From contig CAZUVR010000013.1 of assembly GCA_964623815.1 (NCBI GenBank), positions 20,537-84,536 on the forward strand: DNA of 64,000 nucleotides, written 5' to 3'. Source of the DNA: Chroococcopsis sp964623815. GTDB lineage: Bacteria; Cyanobacteriota; Cyanobacteriia; Cyanobacteriales; Microcystaceae. This document shows, piece after piece, positions 42,953-52,721 of this stretch; the first letter of the stretch is position 1, and every line of letters begins with the position of its first letter. The notes beneath the pieces are model-generated. The model was not told the origin of the DNA. It searched no databases and saw nothing but the letters and a program-made list of their open reading frames with translations. The translations under genes and the position numbers were made by a program.

Positions 42953-44080
42953 ATGGTACAGACCCTACCTACTTCTCGTCATCCTCTCTCTAAATACATA
43001 TCCCGTCTCGAAACAGGCTCGGCTCTGTTAGAAGACTCGCCGGAGAATGTCTTGGAGGTAGTAGGTATACTAAAAAGTTATGGTGTGGTATTGGATGCTT
43101 ACTCCCGTAACTTGATCTATATATCGGAAAATCAGTTTTTAGTCTTTTTCCCTTTTTTCAAATACTTCAACGGCAAAGTATCTTCTGGGCAACTCCTCAA
43201 GCACTGGTGGCACGATCGCATTAATTTCGAGTACGCCGAATACTGTATGAAAACCATGTTCTGGCACGGTGGCGGCGGTTTAGATGCCTACGTTGACAGT
43301 CCTGAATTCTCCGGAGCGTGTCAATCTCTGATTAAGGCTAAATTTTCCTATAATCCCTTCCTACTGGGTTTAGATAAAATCTTCCCCGAATTTCTACCCG
43401 AACAGTTACGCATGATGGCCTATTACAGTGGCTTAGGGCAATTCTGGCGGGTAATGGCGGACACCTTTTTAAGTTTATCCGATCGCTACGATAACGGAGA
43501 AATCATAACCATACCTCAAGTCGTCGCTCACATTTTAAAATATCTTGTCGATAATGCTAATAAGCCGATTACTTACACCATAAATTACAAGGGAAAAGCT
43601 TACGACTTGATTCCAAAAAGTGCTAAACTTGGGTTTCTCATGGATACAGCGGTGCCCTATGTGGAAGCTGTATTTTTCCGGGGAACTCCTTTCCCTGGCA
43701 CGATTTCTTATAACGCCCAAGCCTATCAAATTCCCTACGATCAAGGGATGTTCGCCTATGGTGCTTTATACGCCGATCCTTTACCGATAGGTGGTGCAGG
43801 TATCCCTCCCACGCTCCTGATGCAGGATATGCGCCATTTTTTACCCGAATATTTACATGAAAAATATCGGCGTAGTTTTCGACAGGAAGAAGACTTATTA
43901 GTGCAGATTTGTGAGAGTTTTCAAAAGTCGATGTTTTGTGTCACCACCGCAGCCATTCAAGGATTAGCTCCTTACCCTCTCAGCACCGAAGATTTACAAC
44001 AGAAGAAAGCCAATCGCATTTATTTAGAAGGTTGGATGAATCGGTTCCTTAAATCCCGACTCTTAGAAGTAAATAGCTGA
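42953..44080 (+). CDS. cupB: CO2 hydration protein, CupB/ChpX-like
   Basis: ChpX/ChpY (CupB/CupA) proteins attach to specialised NDH-1 complexes and convert CO2 to bicarbonate at the thylakoid as part of the carbon-concentrating mechanism. The 375-residue protein has the characteristic LLKHWWHDRINFEYAEYC, MKTMFWHGGGGLDAYVDSPEF and KYRRSFRQEEDLLVQICESFQKSMFCVTT segments. Conserved His and Cys residues are suggested as zinc ligands in the family. The gene is not next to ndhF/ndhD. CupA is usually in an ndhF3-ndhD3-cupA cluster while cupB stands alone, so CupB (the constitutive form) is favoured by context, not by sequence comparison. Confidence 0.8.
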   Translation: MVQTLPTSRHPLSKYISRLETGSALLEDSPENVLEVVGILKSYGVVLDAYSRNLIYISENQFLVFFPFFKYFNGKVSSGQLLKHWWHDRINFEYAEYCMKTMFWHGGGGLDAYVDSPEFSGACQSLIKAKFSYNPFLLGLDKIFPEFLPEQLRMMAYYSGLGQFWRVMADTFLSLSDRYDNGEIITIPQVVAHILKYLVDNANKPITYTINYKGKAYDLIPKSAKLGFLMDTAVPYVEAVFFRGTPFPGTISYNAQAYQIPYDQGMFAYGALYADPLPIGGAGIPPTLLMQDMRHFLPEYLHEKYRRSFRQEEDLLVQICESFQKSMFCVTTAAIQGLAPYPLSTEDLQQKKANRIYLEGWMNRFLKSRLLEVNS

Positions 44081-44236
44081 ACTAGCCTATTACTTTAGAG
44101 ATACGGTTTTTTAGTCTGAAAACAGCGTTCGTCTCTCTCAAGAGGTAGATTACATATATGATTATCGATATATTGTCAAGTACCCTAACCGAAACTATGC
44201 TTTAAATAAGCTAAGTTAATTAAAAGAGAGATAACA

Positions 44237-44878
44237 ATGGAATCTACTAATAGACCACTAGAAAGAATTGATGAGAGAGTTGTGGAACGTCCCGCAACCG
44301 TAGCGGTGACAGAATATCACGATCGAGTACGTTGGGGGCCTATTTTAGCGGGTTTGGCCATAACCCTAAGCACCCAATTAATCCTCAGTGGCATCGGTGC
44401 GGCTATCGGCTTGAGCAGTATCGCCTCCTCTGGCGCTCCCCGCTCTGACGCTAATGATGTAGGTTCGGCTGTGGGTATATGGTCGATGATCAGCTTACTC
44501 ATTTCCCTATTCGTAGGCGGCTGGATGACAGCCCGCTCCTGCGGCCCGATGAATCGTAGCACTGCCTTACTGAACGGGGCCATACTCTGGGCAACCACTT
44601 TAGCCCTGAGTGCCTGGTTATTAACTAACGGAGTTTCGGGCTTATTCGGCTGGGTAGCCAATAATGCGGATGTAATCGTCAATCAAGTACAACAAGGTAC
44701 GGTGGATGTTCCTAATAATCCTACTCCCTCCGCCCAACAAACCCGAGATATAGCTGGCAATGCAGCTAAAGTGGGTTGGACTTTCGCCCTAGGTTCTCTC
44801 TTGGGCCTGATTTCTTCTTTAATCGGTGCCTCGGTTGGTGCCCGTAAACATCGAGCCATTCATAATTACGCTGAGTAG
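44237..44878 (+). CDS. Four-helix membrane protein of unknown function
   Basis: A 213-residue protein with a charged cytoplasmic N-terminus (RIDERVVERPATVAV), then helices at about 34-60, 77-97, 110-133 and 180-200. Small-residue motifs such as GPILAGLAITLSTQLILSG and GLISSLIGASVGARK suggest close helix packing. I do not recognise a named family, though such proteins are common in cyanobacteria and proteobacteria. An agagag lies about 10 bases before the ATG. Confidence 0.7.
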   Translation: MESTNRPLERIDERVVERPATVAVTEYHDRVRWGPILAGLAITLSTQLILSGIGAAIGLSSIASSGAPRSDANDVGSAVGIWSMISLLISLFVGGWMTARSCGPMNRSTALLNGAILWATTLALSAWLLTNGVSGLFGWVANNADVIVNQVQQGTVDVPNNPTPSAQQTRDIAGNAAKVGWTFALGSLLGLISSLIGASVGARKHRAIHNYAE

Positions 44879-45082
44879 TAAGAATTGAGAATTGAGAAGC
44901 GAGAAGAGGCGATCGAAGTTTATAATTTTTTGCTCACTCCTCACTGCGCTTTTCTCTTCCATATCTATCTTTTGATGGGCTTGATGATTTTATATTAGCT
45001 CTCAAGCCAGATTCTTTAAGACTAGGAAAATTAGTATTTATTTAATTAAGCCTTTTAAATTGAATATTGAGGATTATTTTTT

Positions 45083-45460
45083 ATGTTACAACGCGGTACT
45101 AAAGTTAAAATATTACGTCCTGAATCCTACTGGTATCAGGATGTCGGTACTGTAGTTTCTTTCGAGCAAAGTAAAACTAAATATCCCGTTATCGTGCGTT
45201 TTAATAAAATTAATTACGCTGGAGTAAATACTAATAACTTCAGTACTCACGAATTAGAAGAAATGGCCCCACCGAGCGAGAAAACTGCTAAGGCCACTTT
45301 CACTGCCGGAGGGGGCAAACAAACCCCCATCGATCCTGCTCTCCGTCGTACTGGTCAAGGTGCCCACGAAGAAATCAGACCTACTGCCAGCCCAGAAGCC
45401 CCCGGAACCGATAACCCCAGGGTTGAGGGCGACCCTAATCAGGGCACCGACGCGAGATAA
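45083..45460 (+). CDS. psaE: Photosystem I subunit IV (PsaE) with a long C-terminal extension
   Basis: PsaE is a stromal SH3-like subunit that helps ferredoxin docking and cyclic electron flow. The first 62 residues are clearly PsaE: MLQRGTKVKILRPESYWY, DVGTVVSF, YPVIVRFNKINY, GVNTNNFSTHELE. The usual protein is about 70-75 residues. This one continues for about 63 more, rich in Pro, Gly, Thr, Glu and Lys (FTAGGGKQTPIDPALRR, PTASPEAPGTDNPR) and likely disordered. The loop between INY and GVNTNNF is also shorter than in Synechocystis-type PsaE. There is no frameshift sign and the frame is clean to the TAA. The gene is alone, with its own spacer on each side. Confidence 0.88.
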   Translation: MLQRGTKVKILRPESYWYQDVGTVVSFEQSKTKYPVIVRFNKINYAGVNTNNFSTHELEEMAPPSEKTAKATFTAGGGKQTPIDPALRRTGQGAHEEIRPTASPEAPGTDNPRVEGDPNQGTDAR

Positions 45461-45674
45461 TAGTAATTATATACTAAATATTCTCGTGTGAAGTTATTGA
45501 GGGATATAGAATTATCGCGCTGATATTCGGCGGAGCGGTTTAGACTATATCCCCGATGTTGGCTGGCTACTTAATCTAGATAATTGCTCCTGCTCGGCTA
45601 TTAAAAATCTTCCTGTAAAAATAGCTAATTTATTGTTATTACTGTATTAGTAATAAATCATTCAGACAGATTTG

Positions 45675-46343
45675 ATGAATTTATCTGCTAATACGAATCA
45701 TCCCGAGCGCACTTACTTCGATCGCTGTCTGAAGCGATTGGAGCAGGACGTGTTAAGAATGGGAACTTTAGTAGAAGAATCCTTCCGCTTATGCCATCAA
45801 GCTCTGTTTGAGAGAAATTTAGAGGCAGCGGCGAAGATTAGTAATTTGGATAAAGAGATCGATCGCTATTACCGCCAGATAGAACTCGACTGTGCCACAT
45901 TGATGACCCTACAAGCGCCAGTGGCTCAGGATTTAAGATTATTAAGCGCCTTCATGCAACTGGTGAGGGACTTAGAAAGGATAGGGGATTACGCCCAAGA
46001 TCTAGCGGAGATAGCGATTAAACTATTCTCCTATCCCCCCCACGCCTGTATGAAAGAGATCGAGTTAATGTCTTATCACGCTCAGTATATGTTAGCCACC
46101 ACTCTAGTCGCTCTGGCTGATTTAGACGAAGCCGCAGGAGAGAAAATTAAAAATTTGGACGATACCGTAGATGAAGCTTATGAGTATGTCTACCGGACTC
46201 TCGCCCATCAAAAAGATATTAAAGGGGTAGTAGAGCCAATTTTACTGATGGGCTTAATTATCCGTCATCTGGAGCGTATGGCAGACCATGCCACCAATAT
46301 AGCTCAAAGAGTATCCTATATAGTGACCGGACAGAGGTGTTAA
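45675..46343 (+). CDS. phoU: Phosphate signalling complex protein PhoU
   Basis: PhoU links the Pst phosphate transporter to the sensor kinase and limits phosphate uptake. The 222-residue helical protein has two PhoU repeats: CLKRLEQDVLRMGTLVEESF... APVAQDLRLLSAFMQLVRDLERIGDYAQDLAEIA in separate parts, and the second MGLIIRHLERMADHATNIAQRV. The ERIGDYA and ERMADHA motifs are the metal-binding ExxxD type. ATG 45675 is chosen over the TTG just before it. pst genes are not in the window. Confidence 0.92.
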   Translation: MNLSANTNHPERTYFDRCLKRLEQDVLRMGTLVEESFRLCHQALFERNLEAAAKISNLDKEIDRYYRQIELDCATLMTLQAPVAQDLRLLSAFMQLVRDLERIGDYAQDLAEIAIKLFSYPPHACMKEIELMSYHAQYMLATTLVALADLDEAAGEKIKNLDDTVDEAYEYVYRTLAHQKDIKGVVEPILLMGLIIRHLERMADHATNIAQRVSYIVTGQRC

Positions 46344-46553
46344 ACCGGTAGAAGGGGCCGATAATGAAGCGCACGAACCGCTCGGGAGGTTAAGCAGAGG
46401 TTAAAGTAGAATAAAATTTAATATTATTACAATTGAGATAGCCCATTTTAGCGAAAGTTACAATAAAATATAGACTAGACCAGACTATGTATGTAGTCAG
46501 GTCAAAGTTAAAAAAATCAATCCATAAATTATTTAGGTGTGAGGATTGACTCC

Positions 46554-48311
46554 ATGTCAAAAACATTCTGGAATATAGTGAAAGCGACTCCAGCGGTGTT
46601 AGGTGCTTCCGTAGTGGTAGCCCAAACAGCGATCGCAGAGCCGTTAGTTAAAACACAAACTGACGATAGCAAAAATAGCTTCGTACCATCTCAATTATTA
46701 GCTCAGGCAGCTCCTACCGGTAATACATTGAAAGTAGAACCGAACACGCAAGAATTAATCAACCAGATTCAAAAATCACAACAGAGCAAGTACATAAACA
46801 CCAACGTTAACACTGGTGTTAGCTCAATGTCTCAGGTAACGAACGTCAATCAATTAAGAGACGTAGAACCTACCGCCTGGGCTTATGAAGCGTTAAGAAG
46901 CTTAGTAGAAAGATACGGTTGTATCGTGGGTTATCCCGATAGAACTTACAGAGGTAATCGAGCCTTAACCCGTTGGGAATTCGCCGCCGGTGTTAACGCT
47001 TGTTTGAACGCTCTGGAAAGACTGCTTCAAGAGGGTTTAGCGGTAGAGAGAGAAGACATCGATAAATTAAATCGTCTGGCTAAAGAATTTGAAAGCGAAT
47101 TAGCCGCCCTAGGCGCGAGAATCGATAACTTAGAGCAGCGAGTAGCCTTCCTAGAAGACCATCAATTCTCTACAACTACCAAATTAAGAGGGGAAGTAGT
47201 GATCAGCATCGCCGATAGCTTCGGAGATGCCGCCATCGGTACCCGGGGGGCACCAAGAGGAGACGAAGATATAAGCGTAGCCGCAGTTAACGATCGCGTT
47301 CGTTTAAACCTAGAAACCAGTTTCACCGGGAAGGACTTATTAAGAACCCGTCTACAAGCTGGTAACTTCAACACCACCTTCAACCGCACGGGGGTAACAG
47401 GTACGAACATGACCCGTCTAGCATGGGATGACGGTGTTAACAATGCAGTGACTATCGATGACTTATGGTATCGTACCCCCATAGGCCCCGTAACCCTGTG
47501 GTTAGGTGCTAACGCTCTCAACTTAGATGACGTATTCGTTACAGCTAACCCCTTCCTCGCTGATTCTGGTACTGGTGCTTTAGCCCGTTTGCAACGTTAT
47601 AATAATTTCGTTTATCGTGGGCCTTCGGGTGCTGGTATGGCGGCTCGTTTTAACATAGGCGATATACTCAACGTTACCGCTACCTACTTAGCCGATAGTG
47701 CAACTGCCAATAACCCCAGCCCGGACAATGGTCTTTTTAACGGTTCCTACAGCGCGGGTGCCCAAATAGGGTTCTCCTTTATCAAAGCCTTCGACCTCTA
47801 TTTCACCTACGTCCACAGTTATCAAACCGCAGCCCGTATGGGTTCGGGTCTATTCGGTAACGTTAGTGGCTTGGATGCAGAAAACCCATTTAACCCCACC
47901 GGTGCGAGCGGTCAAAACGTGGCTACTTCCTCTAACCGTTACGGTTTATCCGCAAGCTGGCGCGTATTACCGAATTTAAACTTAGCGGCTTGGGGAGGTT
48001 ACGCCACCGCTAACGCAGAACAATCAAACCGATTCTATAGTGCGGGTGATTACGTAGAACTATGGACATGGAACGCTAACGTCTCCATAATCGACCTGTT
48101 CAAACAGGGTGCGGTGCTGTCTATAGGTGGTGGTTTACCGCCGAAGGGTGATAGAGTTACTTCTTCTTACATCGTCGAAGCTCAATATCAGTACCCGATT
48201 AATAAGAACATCCTCTTAACTCCTGGTTTCTATGTAGTTCTAGACCCCAATAACAACGATAATAATGCCGATCAGTGGATGGGTGTTATTCGTACTACCT
48301 TCAGATTCTAA
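46554..48311 (+). CDS. SLH-domain OprB-type outer-membrane porin
   Basis: A major cyanobacterial outer-membrane porin of about 585 residues, often annotated as iron uptake porin. Residues 1 to about 28 form a signal peptide (VVVAQTAIAEP). An S-layer homology domain is at about 100-165 (PTAWAYEALRSLVERYGCIVGYPDRTYRGNRALTRWEFA), binding peptidoglycan-linked glycans. A coiled coil follows (LAALGARIDNLEQRVAFLE). The rest is a 16-strand-type barrel ending with the aromatic FRF signal at the C-terminus. ATG 46554 is chosen over GTG 46539 because of spacing to aggatt. A strong terminator follows. Confidence 0.92.
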   Translation: MSKTFWNIVKATPAVLGASVVVAQTAIAEPLVKTQTDDSKNSFVPSQLLAQAAPTGNTLKVEPNTQELINQIQKSQQSKYINTNVNTGVSSMSQVTNVNQLRDVEPTAWAYEALRSLVERYGCIVGYPDRTYRGNRALTRWEFAAGVNACLNALERLLQEGLAVEREDIDKLNRLAKEFESELAALGARIDNLEQRVAFLEDHQFSTTTKLRGEVVISIADSFGDAAIGTRGAPRGDEDISVAAVNDRVRLNLETSFTGKDLLRTRLQAGNFNTTFNRTGVTGTNMTRLAWDDGVNNAVTIDDLWYRTPIGPVTLWLGANALNLDDVFVTANPFLADSGTGALARLQRYNNFVYRGPSGAGMAARFNIGDILNVTATYLADSATANNPSPDNGLFNGSYSAGAQIGFSFIKAFDLYFTYVHSYQTAARMGSGLFGNVSGLDAENPFNPTGASGQNVATSSNRYGLSASWRVLPNLNLAAWGGYATANAEQSNRFYSAGDYVELWTWNANVSIIDLFKQGAVLSIGGGLPPKGDRVTSSYIVEAQYQYPINKNILLTPGFYVVLDPNNNDNNADQWMGVIRTTFRF

Positions 48312-48322
48312 AAAACTTATCG

Positions 48323-48358
48323 GAAAAAAAACAATGGCTCACGGGCCATTTTTTTTGT
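48323..48358 (+). terminator. Rho-independent terminator of the porin gene
   Basis: The stem aatggc/gccatt (48333-48338 and 48345-48350) is followed by a T-run of seven more T. It lies 12 bases after the porin stop codon. Confidence 0.85.
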
Positions 48359-48361
48359 CAC

Positions 48362-48384
48362 AAAAAAACCCCCGCTACGGGGGG
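48362..48384 (-). terminator. Rho-independent terminator for the minus-strand GH57 gene
   Basis: The stem cccccg/cggggg (48369-48374 and 48378-48383) is followed, on the minus strand, by seven Ts (48362-48368 as A on plus). It lies about 200 bases after the GH57 stop and back to back with the porin terminator. Confidence 0.65.
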
Positions 48385-48497
48385 AGAAAGAGGAAGACTG
48401 ACGACGAAAAACTATCTAAGAGGCACGATCGATCTCGTCTGATTTCAGAGTAAGTCGATTATGGTGGGATGTCAGTCCCAGAAAAAATGGAAAAAAA

Positions 48498-48532
48498 GGG
48501 AGTTGGGAGTTGGGAGTTGGGAGTTGGGAGTT
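48498..48532. repeat. Five-unit heptamer repeat gggagtt
   Basis: Five exact gggagtt units in tandem lie in the spacer between the porin and GH57 genes. Related gggagtc, gggaatc and gggggtt units occur at 30833, 37477 and 55590. Confidence 0.9.
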
Positions 48533-48581
48533 GGGGATTGTTATCTAATCACCCAACCCTTAATTCCTTGAACTGACGTTA

Positions 48582-50171
48582 CTATAAAGGACGGTAGACC
48601 CGATAATTAATACTGGGGAAGATATTGTCGATCGCTTCCACCTTTTCCAACCACCCAGAATCTACCTTACCCTCTTTCATATCCTCATAGATTTTATTAA
48701 GGCGTAGTAAATGGCTACGGGTGCGACGGACGGCGTAGGGAACCATCGTCCCAGTACGCATGATAAAAGCCCAGTCAGAAGACTGAGCCAGTAGTAGCTC
48801 TCTCGCCGCTTGATTTAACGCTCTTTCTTCCAATTCATCCGCTGCCTCGTGATGGCTTAACTCGATCATCCTTTCCGCCGCTTTGTGGAGGTGGGGATAA
48901 ATCCAGGAGTTAGTTTCATTAAGCCAATACTCGTGGAATCCCTTATAACCCCAACTCGATTGGGAGGGGCGACACACCTGCTGGGTGGGATTATGGCGGA
49001 GATAATCCGCTAAATGAGTCATCTCGTAAGTTTGTTGATCGTACCATGACTTACGGAAGAGATAATCGATGAACCAGGGGCCTTCATACCACCAATGTCC
49101 GAATAACTCAGCATCATAGGGAGAAACTATAATAGGTGGCCTCTGCATTAAATGAGCTAAGTGTTCTACTTGCCGCTCCCGATTGTACATAAAATTAGCC
49201 GCGTGTTCTGCTGCCTTCTCTTTTGCCCAATAGGGATCGTAGAGGGCTTTATCCGATAGTCCCGCCTCCCTGCTGGTGATGCGATGATATTTGATGCCGA
49301 TATTCTTTCTCTGACCGTTGGGCATGATGTAGGGCTTGATATACTCATATTCGGCCTCCCAACCCAGATCCTTATAGAATTCCCGATAAACTGGATCTCC
49401 CGGATAGCCCACTTTAGATGACCAAACCTGCTGAGAAGATTCGTGATCTCGTCCGAAAGCCGCTACACCCGTCTCGGTATAGATAGGGGCGTAGGTACCG
49501 AAACGAGGGCGCGGCCGGGCGTAGAGGATACCGTGACCATCTACTAAGAAATAGCGTAGCCCCGCGTCCGTCACCATCCTTTCCACACCCTCGTAATAGG
49601 CACACTCGGGAAGCCAGATCCCTTTCGGCGGGCGGCCGAAGTTTTCCTCGTAGTGTTCGCAAGCTACTCGAATTTGTGCCCACACTGCTTGAGGGTACAT
49701 TTTCATCAACGGAAAATAACCGTGAGTAGCACCACAGGTGATGATTTCCAGATTGTTACTGTCGAGGAACTGTTTGAAGGCTTTGACTAAATCGCCATCG
49801 TATTTCTCCCAAGTCTCTCTCGTTTGACGAAAAAATTCATTATAATGTTGAGCCAGGTAGGTCATGTGACCGTCTCGCTCGTTACGAATAATTTCTTTAG
49901 CTATTAATTCTTCTAATTTACTTAAATATTCTTCAAAACGTTCTTGTAATAAAGGATCTCTGAGCATCGATACCAGGGGTGGTGTCATACTCATGGTCAT
50001 TTTAAAATCGATACTGTCTCTTTTCAGCCCTTCAAAGACTCTAATTAAGGGTACGTAAGTTTCGATGATGGCTTCGTGTAACCATTCCTCTTCTAGAACG
50101 TAGTCACTTTCAGGATGCCGGACGAAGGGGAGATGGGCGTGAAGGACGAGGGCAACATAGCCGAGAGCCAT
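48582..50171 (-). CDS. GH57 1,4-alpha-glucan branching enzyme
   Basis: A GH57 family enzyme of 529 residues that makes alpha-1,6 branches in glycogen. The N-terminus GYVALVLHAHLPFVRHPE carries the GH57 HxH motif. The nucleophile Glu is in GIWLPECAYYEG near residue 190, and the acid/base Asp is in VSPYDAELFGHWWYEGP near 353. A C-terminal helical domain follows (DUF1957-type). The catalytic residues are intact. A group II intron lies in the same orientation, 53 bases upstream of the ATG, so it interrupts the 5' leader. Confidence 0.9.
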   Translation of the reverse strand: MALGYVALVLHAHLPFVRHPESDYVLEEEWLHEAIIETYVPLIRVFEGLKRDSIDFKMTMSMTPPLVSMLRDPLLQERFEEYLSKLEELIAKEIIRNERDGHMTYLAQHYNEFFRQTRETWEKYDGDLVKAFKQFLDSNNLEIITCGATHGYFPLMKMYPQAVWAQIRVACEHYEENFGRPPKGIWLPECAYYEGVERMVTDAGLRYFLVDGHGILYARPRPRFGTYAPIYTETGVAAFGRDHESSQQVWSSKVGYPGDPVYREFYKDLGWEAEYEYIKPYIMPNGQRKNIGIKYHRITSREAGLSDKALYDPYWAKEKAAEHAANFMYNRERQVEHLAHLMQRPPIIVSPYDAELFGHWWYEGPWFIDYLFRKSWYDQQTYEMTHLADYLRHNPTQQVCRPSQSSWGYKGFHEYWLNETNSWIYPHLHKAAERMIELSHHEAADELEERALNQAARELLLAQSSDWAFIMRTGTMVPYAVRRTRSHLLRLNKIYEDMKEGKVDSGWLEKVEAIDNIFPSINYRVYRPL

Positions 50172-50223
50172 AGGAATTCTTCTCTAAGGTTATAGTAGTG
50201 AATAAAACTTTAAGATTAAGATG

Positions 50224-52645
50224 GTTAAATTAAGCGAAACTGTCACCAATTCCGCTCGTCTTCAAAACCGTACTTGAAACTTTCGCCTCATACGGCTCCT
50301 CAGTTAAATAACCATTGTCATTGGTACATCCGTTTGTTTTCATGTCCATTGCCGTTTTGTTGTCGTGGCAATGACGGTGTAGTAATTGCAGGTTTTCCAG
50401 CAGTGACTTTCCACCTTTAGATTTAGGGATAATATGGTCGATTTCCATGATGTCTAATGTGGTGAAAAATCCTTTGCAATGAGGGCATTTTCCTTTTTGT
50501 CTCTTAAGTAGTGTGGAAACTGTTTTGGAGACTAGAGGGTTTTTTCCCATTCTGCTACTCCAGTAAACCCAGTCGCCGTCGTAAGGGCTTTTCCTACCTT
50601 TCACTCTATAGAACCTTTTTATGGGTGTTTTTGCGTGTAGGTGTAGTTGGTAGCCAGTCTCTGTAGCGAATACTTCTCTACCTTCTAAGGTTTTCCAGTA
50701 TTTCGCTTTTATATACTTGACTTTTCTTTTCGGATGGCGACGTTTTGCCCATTTACGTAATTTTTCCCAGAGCATTTTGTCACAGTAGCTGTAAACCTTT
50801 TTACTTACCACTGTTGAGTAATAGTTTGCCCATCCTTTGATTATCGGATTAAGCTTTCCGATTAGCGCCTTTTGAGGCGATGACTTATGGGTTTTTATTA
50901 CTTGTTTTAGATTTCGGAGATGATTTTTAATTTTCTCCTTGCTCGGTTTAATTAGTAATTTGAACCCTAGTTTTGTCCCTTTAGATTTAGCGGATTTTGC
51001 TTTTCCCACTGGGTATTGTTTTATATTGAAACCTAGAAAGTCGAATCCTGGTTTTTCTCCTTCAAATTCTCTAAGCGAGTGGCATATTCTTGTTTTACTA
51101 GGTTTTAGTTTTAATCCCATTGGTTCTAGCCATTTCTCTAGTGCTTCTTGACACATTCGTATTACTACTAGGTGTTTACTTATAATCACTAGGTCATCTG
51201 CATATCTGATTATTTGAGGTTGGTAAGTTTTATACTTTATTGCCTCTTTTATGCAGTTTTCCATTCCATGTAGGGCTATATTAGCTAATAGCGGGCTTAT
51301 GACCCCTCCCTGTGGGCATCCTGCTTCCGTTTCTTCAAATACTCCATTGTCCATTACTCCTGATTTGAGCCATGCTTTGATTTGTTTTCTCAAAGTGGGG
51401 AAGGTATTTATCTTTTTGAGTAGGCTTTCATGGTTTATCTTATCGAAACATTTTTCTATGTCCGTTTCGAGAATGTATTGTTCACATTCCCTTAAGGTCA
51501 TAAATATTTGCTGGATAGCGTCGTGGCAGGTTCTCCCTGGGCGGAATCCGAAACTGTTTGTCTCAAATTTAGCCTCCCATTCTGGTTCCATTGCTAATTT
51601 AACTAGGGCTTGTAAGGCTCTGTCGTTCATGGTTGGTATTCCTAGTGGTCTTTTTTCTTGACTTCCTGGTTTGGGTATCCATACTCTGCGAGTTGGTTTG
51701 CTTTTCCCAGTTAATCTCAGGTTTTTAACCATTTCTAATCTTTGTTTTGGGGTTAGGGAGGAAATTCCATCTATTCCTGCTGTTCGTTTCCCCTGATTAT
51801 CTTGGCTAACCTTTCTGACCGCTAGGGTTTTTGCCGCCCATGAATTTAGGAGGGTCTTTTGGAGTCTTCTAACCGTTTTTGTGTCTCCACGTTCGGATGC
51901 TCGAAAAATTCTCTTTTGTAGCTTGAATACTATTCTCTCTAGCTTTCGCCAGTTGATTTTATTCCATTCCACCGTAGTCTTTAAACTCGTTTTAGACATA
52001 TTTACTACTACTTGTGACTTTTTCTTTTATCTAACCGTGAGTCAGTTGGCATATCCCTAACATTACATTAGGGCGTTGGCTTTCGACTCAATCCTCTCCA
52101 AACATAAACCTGTGTTTAACAGATATTGCACCTTGGTTGGTTGCTCACATTTTCGACCTTCGTGTGAGAGTTTATGTTTGTTTACCTCGTTCCGAATGAC
52201 CTTTTCGCGTTACCTTTAGATTCTCTCTATACACCGGCTGATTCGGGTGCTTTTATTAATCTCTATTATGATTAACACATTGTCGCATGAGTAAAAATGC
52301 GATTTCTTTCAGCTTTACCTTTTGGTATTGCCTATTAGCTTCTTAGGCAATTTTATATTGACGATGCTGGTCAGATGAGAGTTCACTTTCGTTAATCGTG
52401 GGTAACTGTGCTAGATGGGATTTGAATGGAAGCTCATCATTACCACCCTTTATCCCCGCTTTACGGATTGAAGACCACTCTCTACCGTAGGGGCTACACT
52501 GTCACTCCTGCACCTGGAGGGTGGGAATTAAACCCACAAGGTCATTCAGTTGTCATGGTTCAGGCGTTATAATTAACCTTTTGCCAAGCTCAGAATTCGC
52601 TTTAAGTATTCCTACTCTAAAACTTTTTTCTGAAACGAGTCGCAC
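50224..52645 (-). mobile_element. Group II intron with intron-encoded reverse transcriptase
   Basis: On the minus strand the 5' end reads GTGCGACTCG at 52645, the standard group II boundary. Domain V is at about 50255-50290: a GAGCCGTATGAGGCGAAAG strand with GAAA tetraloop and the AGC triad. Domain VI follows, and the 3' end is near TTTAAC at 50224. The first 650 bases (52000-52645) are ribozyme domains I-III. The open reading frame runs through domain V and stops in domain VI. The element is about 2.4 kb, full length, and looks intact. Confidence 0.85.
50230..51999 (-). CDS. ltrA: Group II intron reverse transcriptase/maturase with HNH endonuclease
   Basis: A 589-residue intron-encoded protein. 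The N-terminal RT0 and RT blocks include TAGIDGISSLTPKQR, FGFRPGRTCHDAI and the active-site IRYADDLVIIS near residue 266. The maturase X domain lies at about 380-470 (GWANYYSTVVSKKVYSYC). A C-terminal HNH nuclease spans about 505-555 (CPHCKGFF, MEIDHIIPKSKGG, LHRHCHDNKT) with zinc cysteines. All catalytic residues appear present. The last residues (EEPYEAKVSSTVLKTS) are encoded by ribozyme domain V. Confidence 0.92.
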   Translation of the reverse strand: MSKTSLKTTVEWNKINWRKLERIVFKLQKRIFRASERGDTKTVRRLQKTLLNSWAAKTLAVRKVSQDNQGKRTAGIDGISSLTPKQRLEMVKNLRLTGKSKPTRRVWIPKPGSQEKRPLGIPTMNDRALQALVKLAMEPEWEAKFETNSFGFRPGRTCHDAIQQIFMTLRECEQYILETDIEKCFDKINHESLLKKINTFPTLRKQIKAWLKSGVMDNGVFEETEAGCPQGGVISPLLANIALHGMENCIKEAIKYKTYQPQIIRYADDLVIISKHLVVIRMCQEALEKWLEPMGLKLKPSKTRICHSLREFEGEKPGFDFLGFNIKQYPVGKAKSAKSKGTKLGFKLLIKPSKEKIKNHLRNLKQVIKTHKSSPQKALIGKLNPIIKGWANYYSTVVSKKVYSYCDKMLWEKLRKWAKRRHPKRKVKYIKAKYWKTLEGREVFATETGYQLHLHAKTPIKRFYRVKGRKSPYDGDWVYWSSRMGKNPLVSKTVSTLLKRQKGKCPHCKGFFTTLDIMEIDHIIPKSKGGKSLLENLQLLHRHCHDNKTAMDMKTNGCTNDNGYLTEEPYEAKVSSTVLKTSGIGDSFA

Positions 52646-52721
52646 AATAGATTTTATACTATCTTAAGCTTTTAAAATAAAAGGTAGAGCAAAAATCCAT
52701 CCACCTGATCAGCTATCCTCT

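Noticed and set aside
45503..45566. Paired words gggatatag and ctatatccc after psaE
   Set aside because: The arms are 9 bp with a loop of about 40 bases, which is too weak and open to call a terminator.
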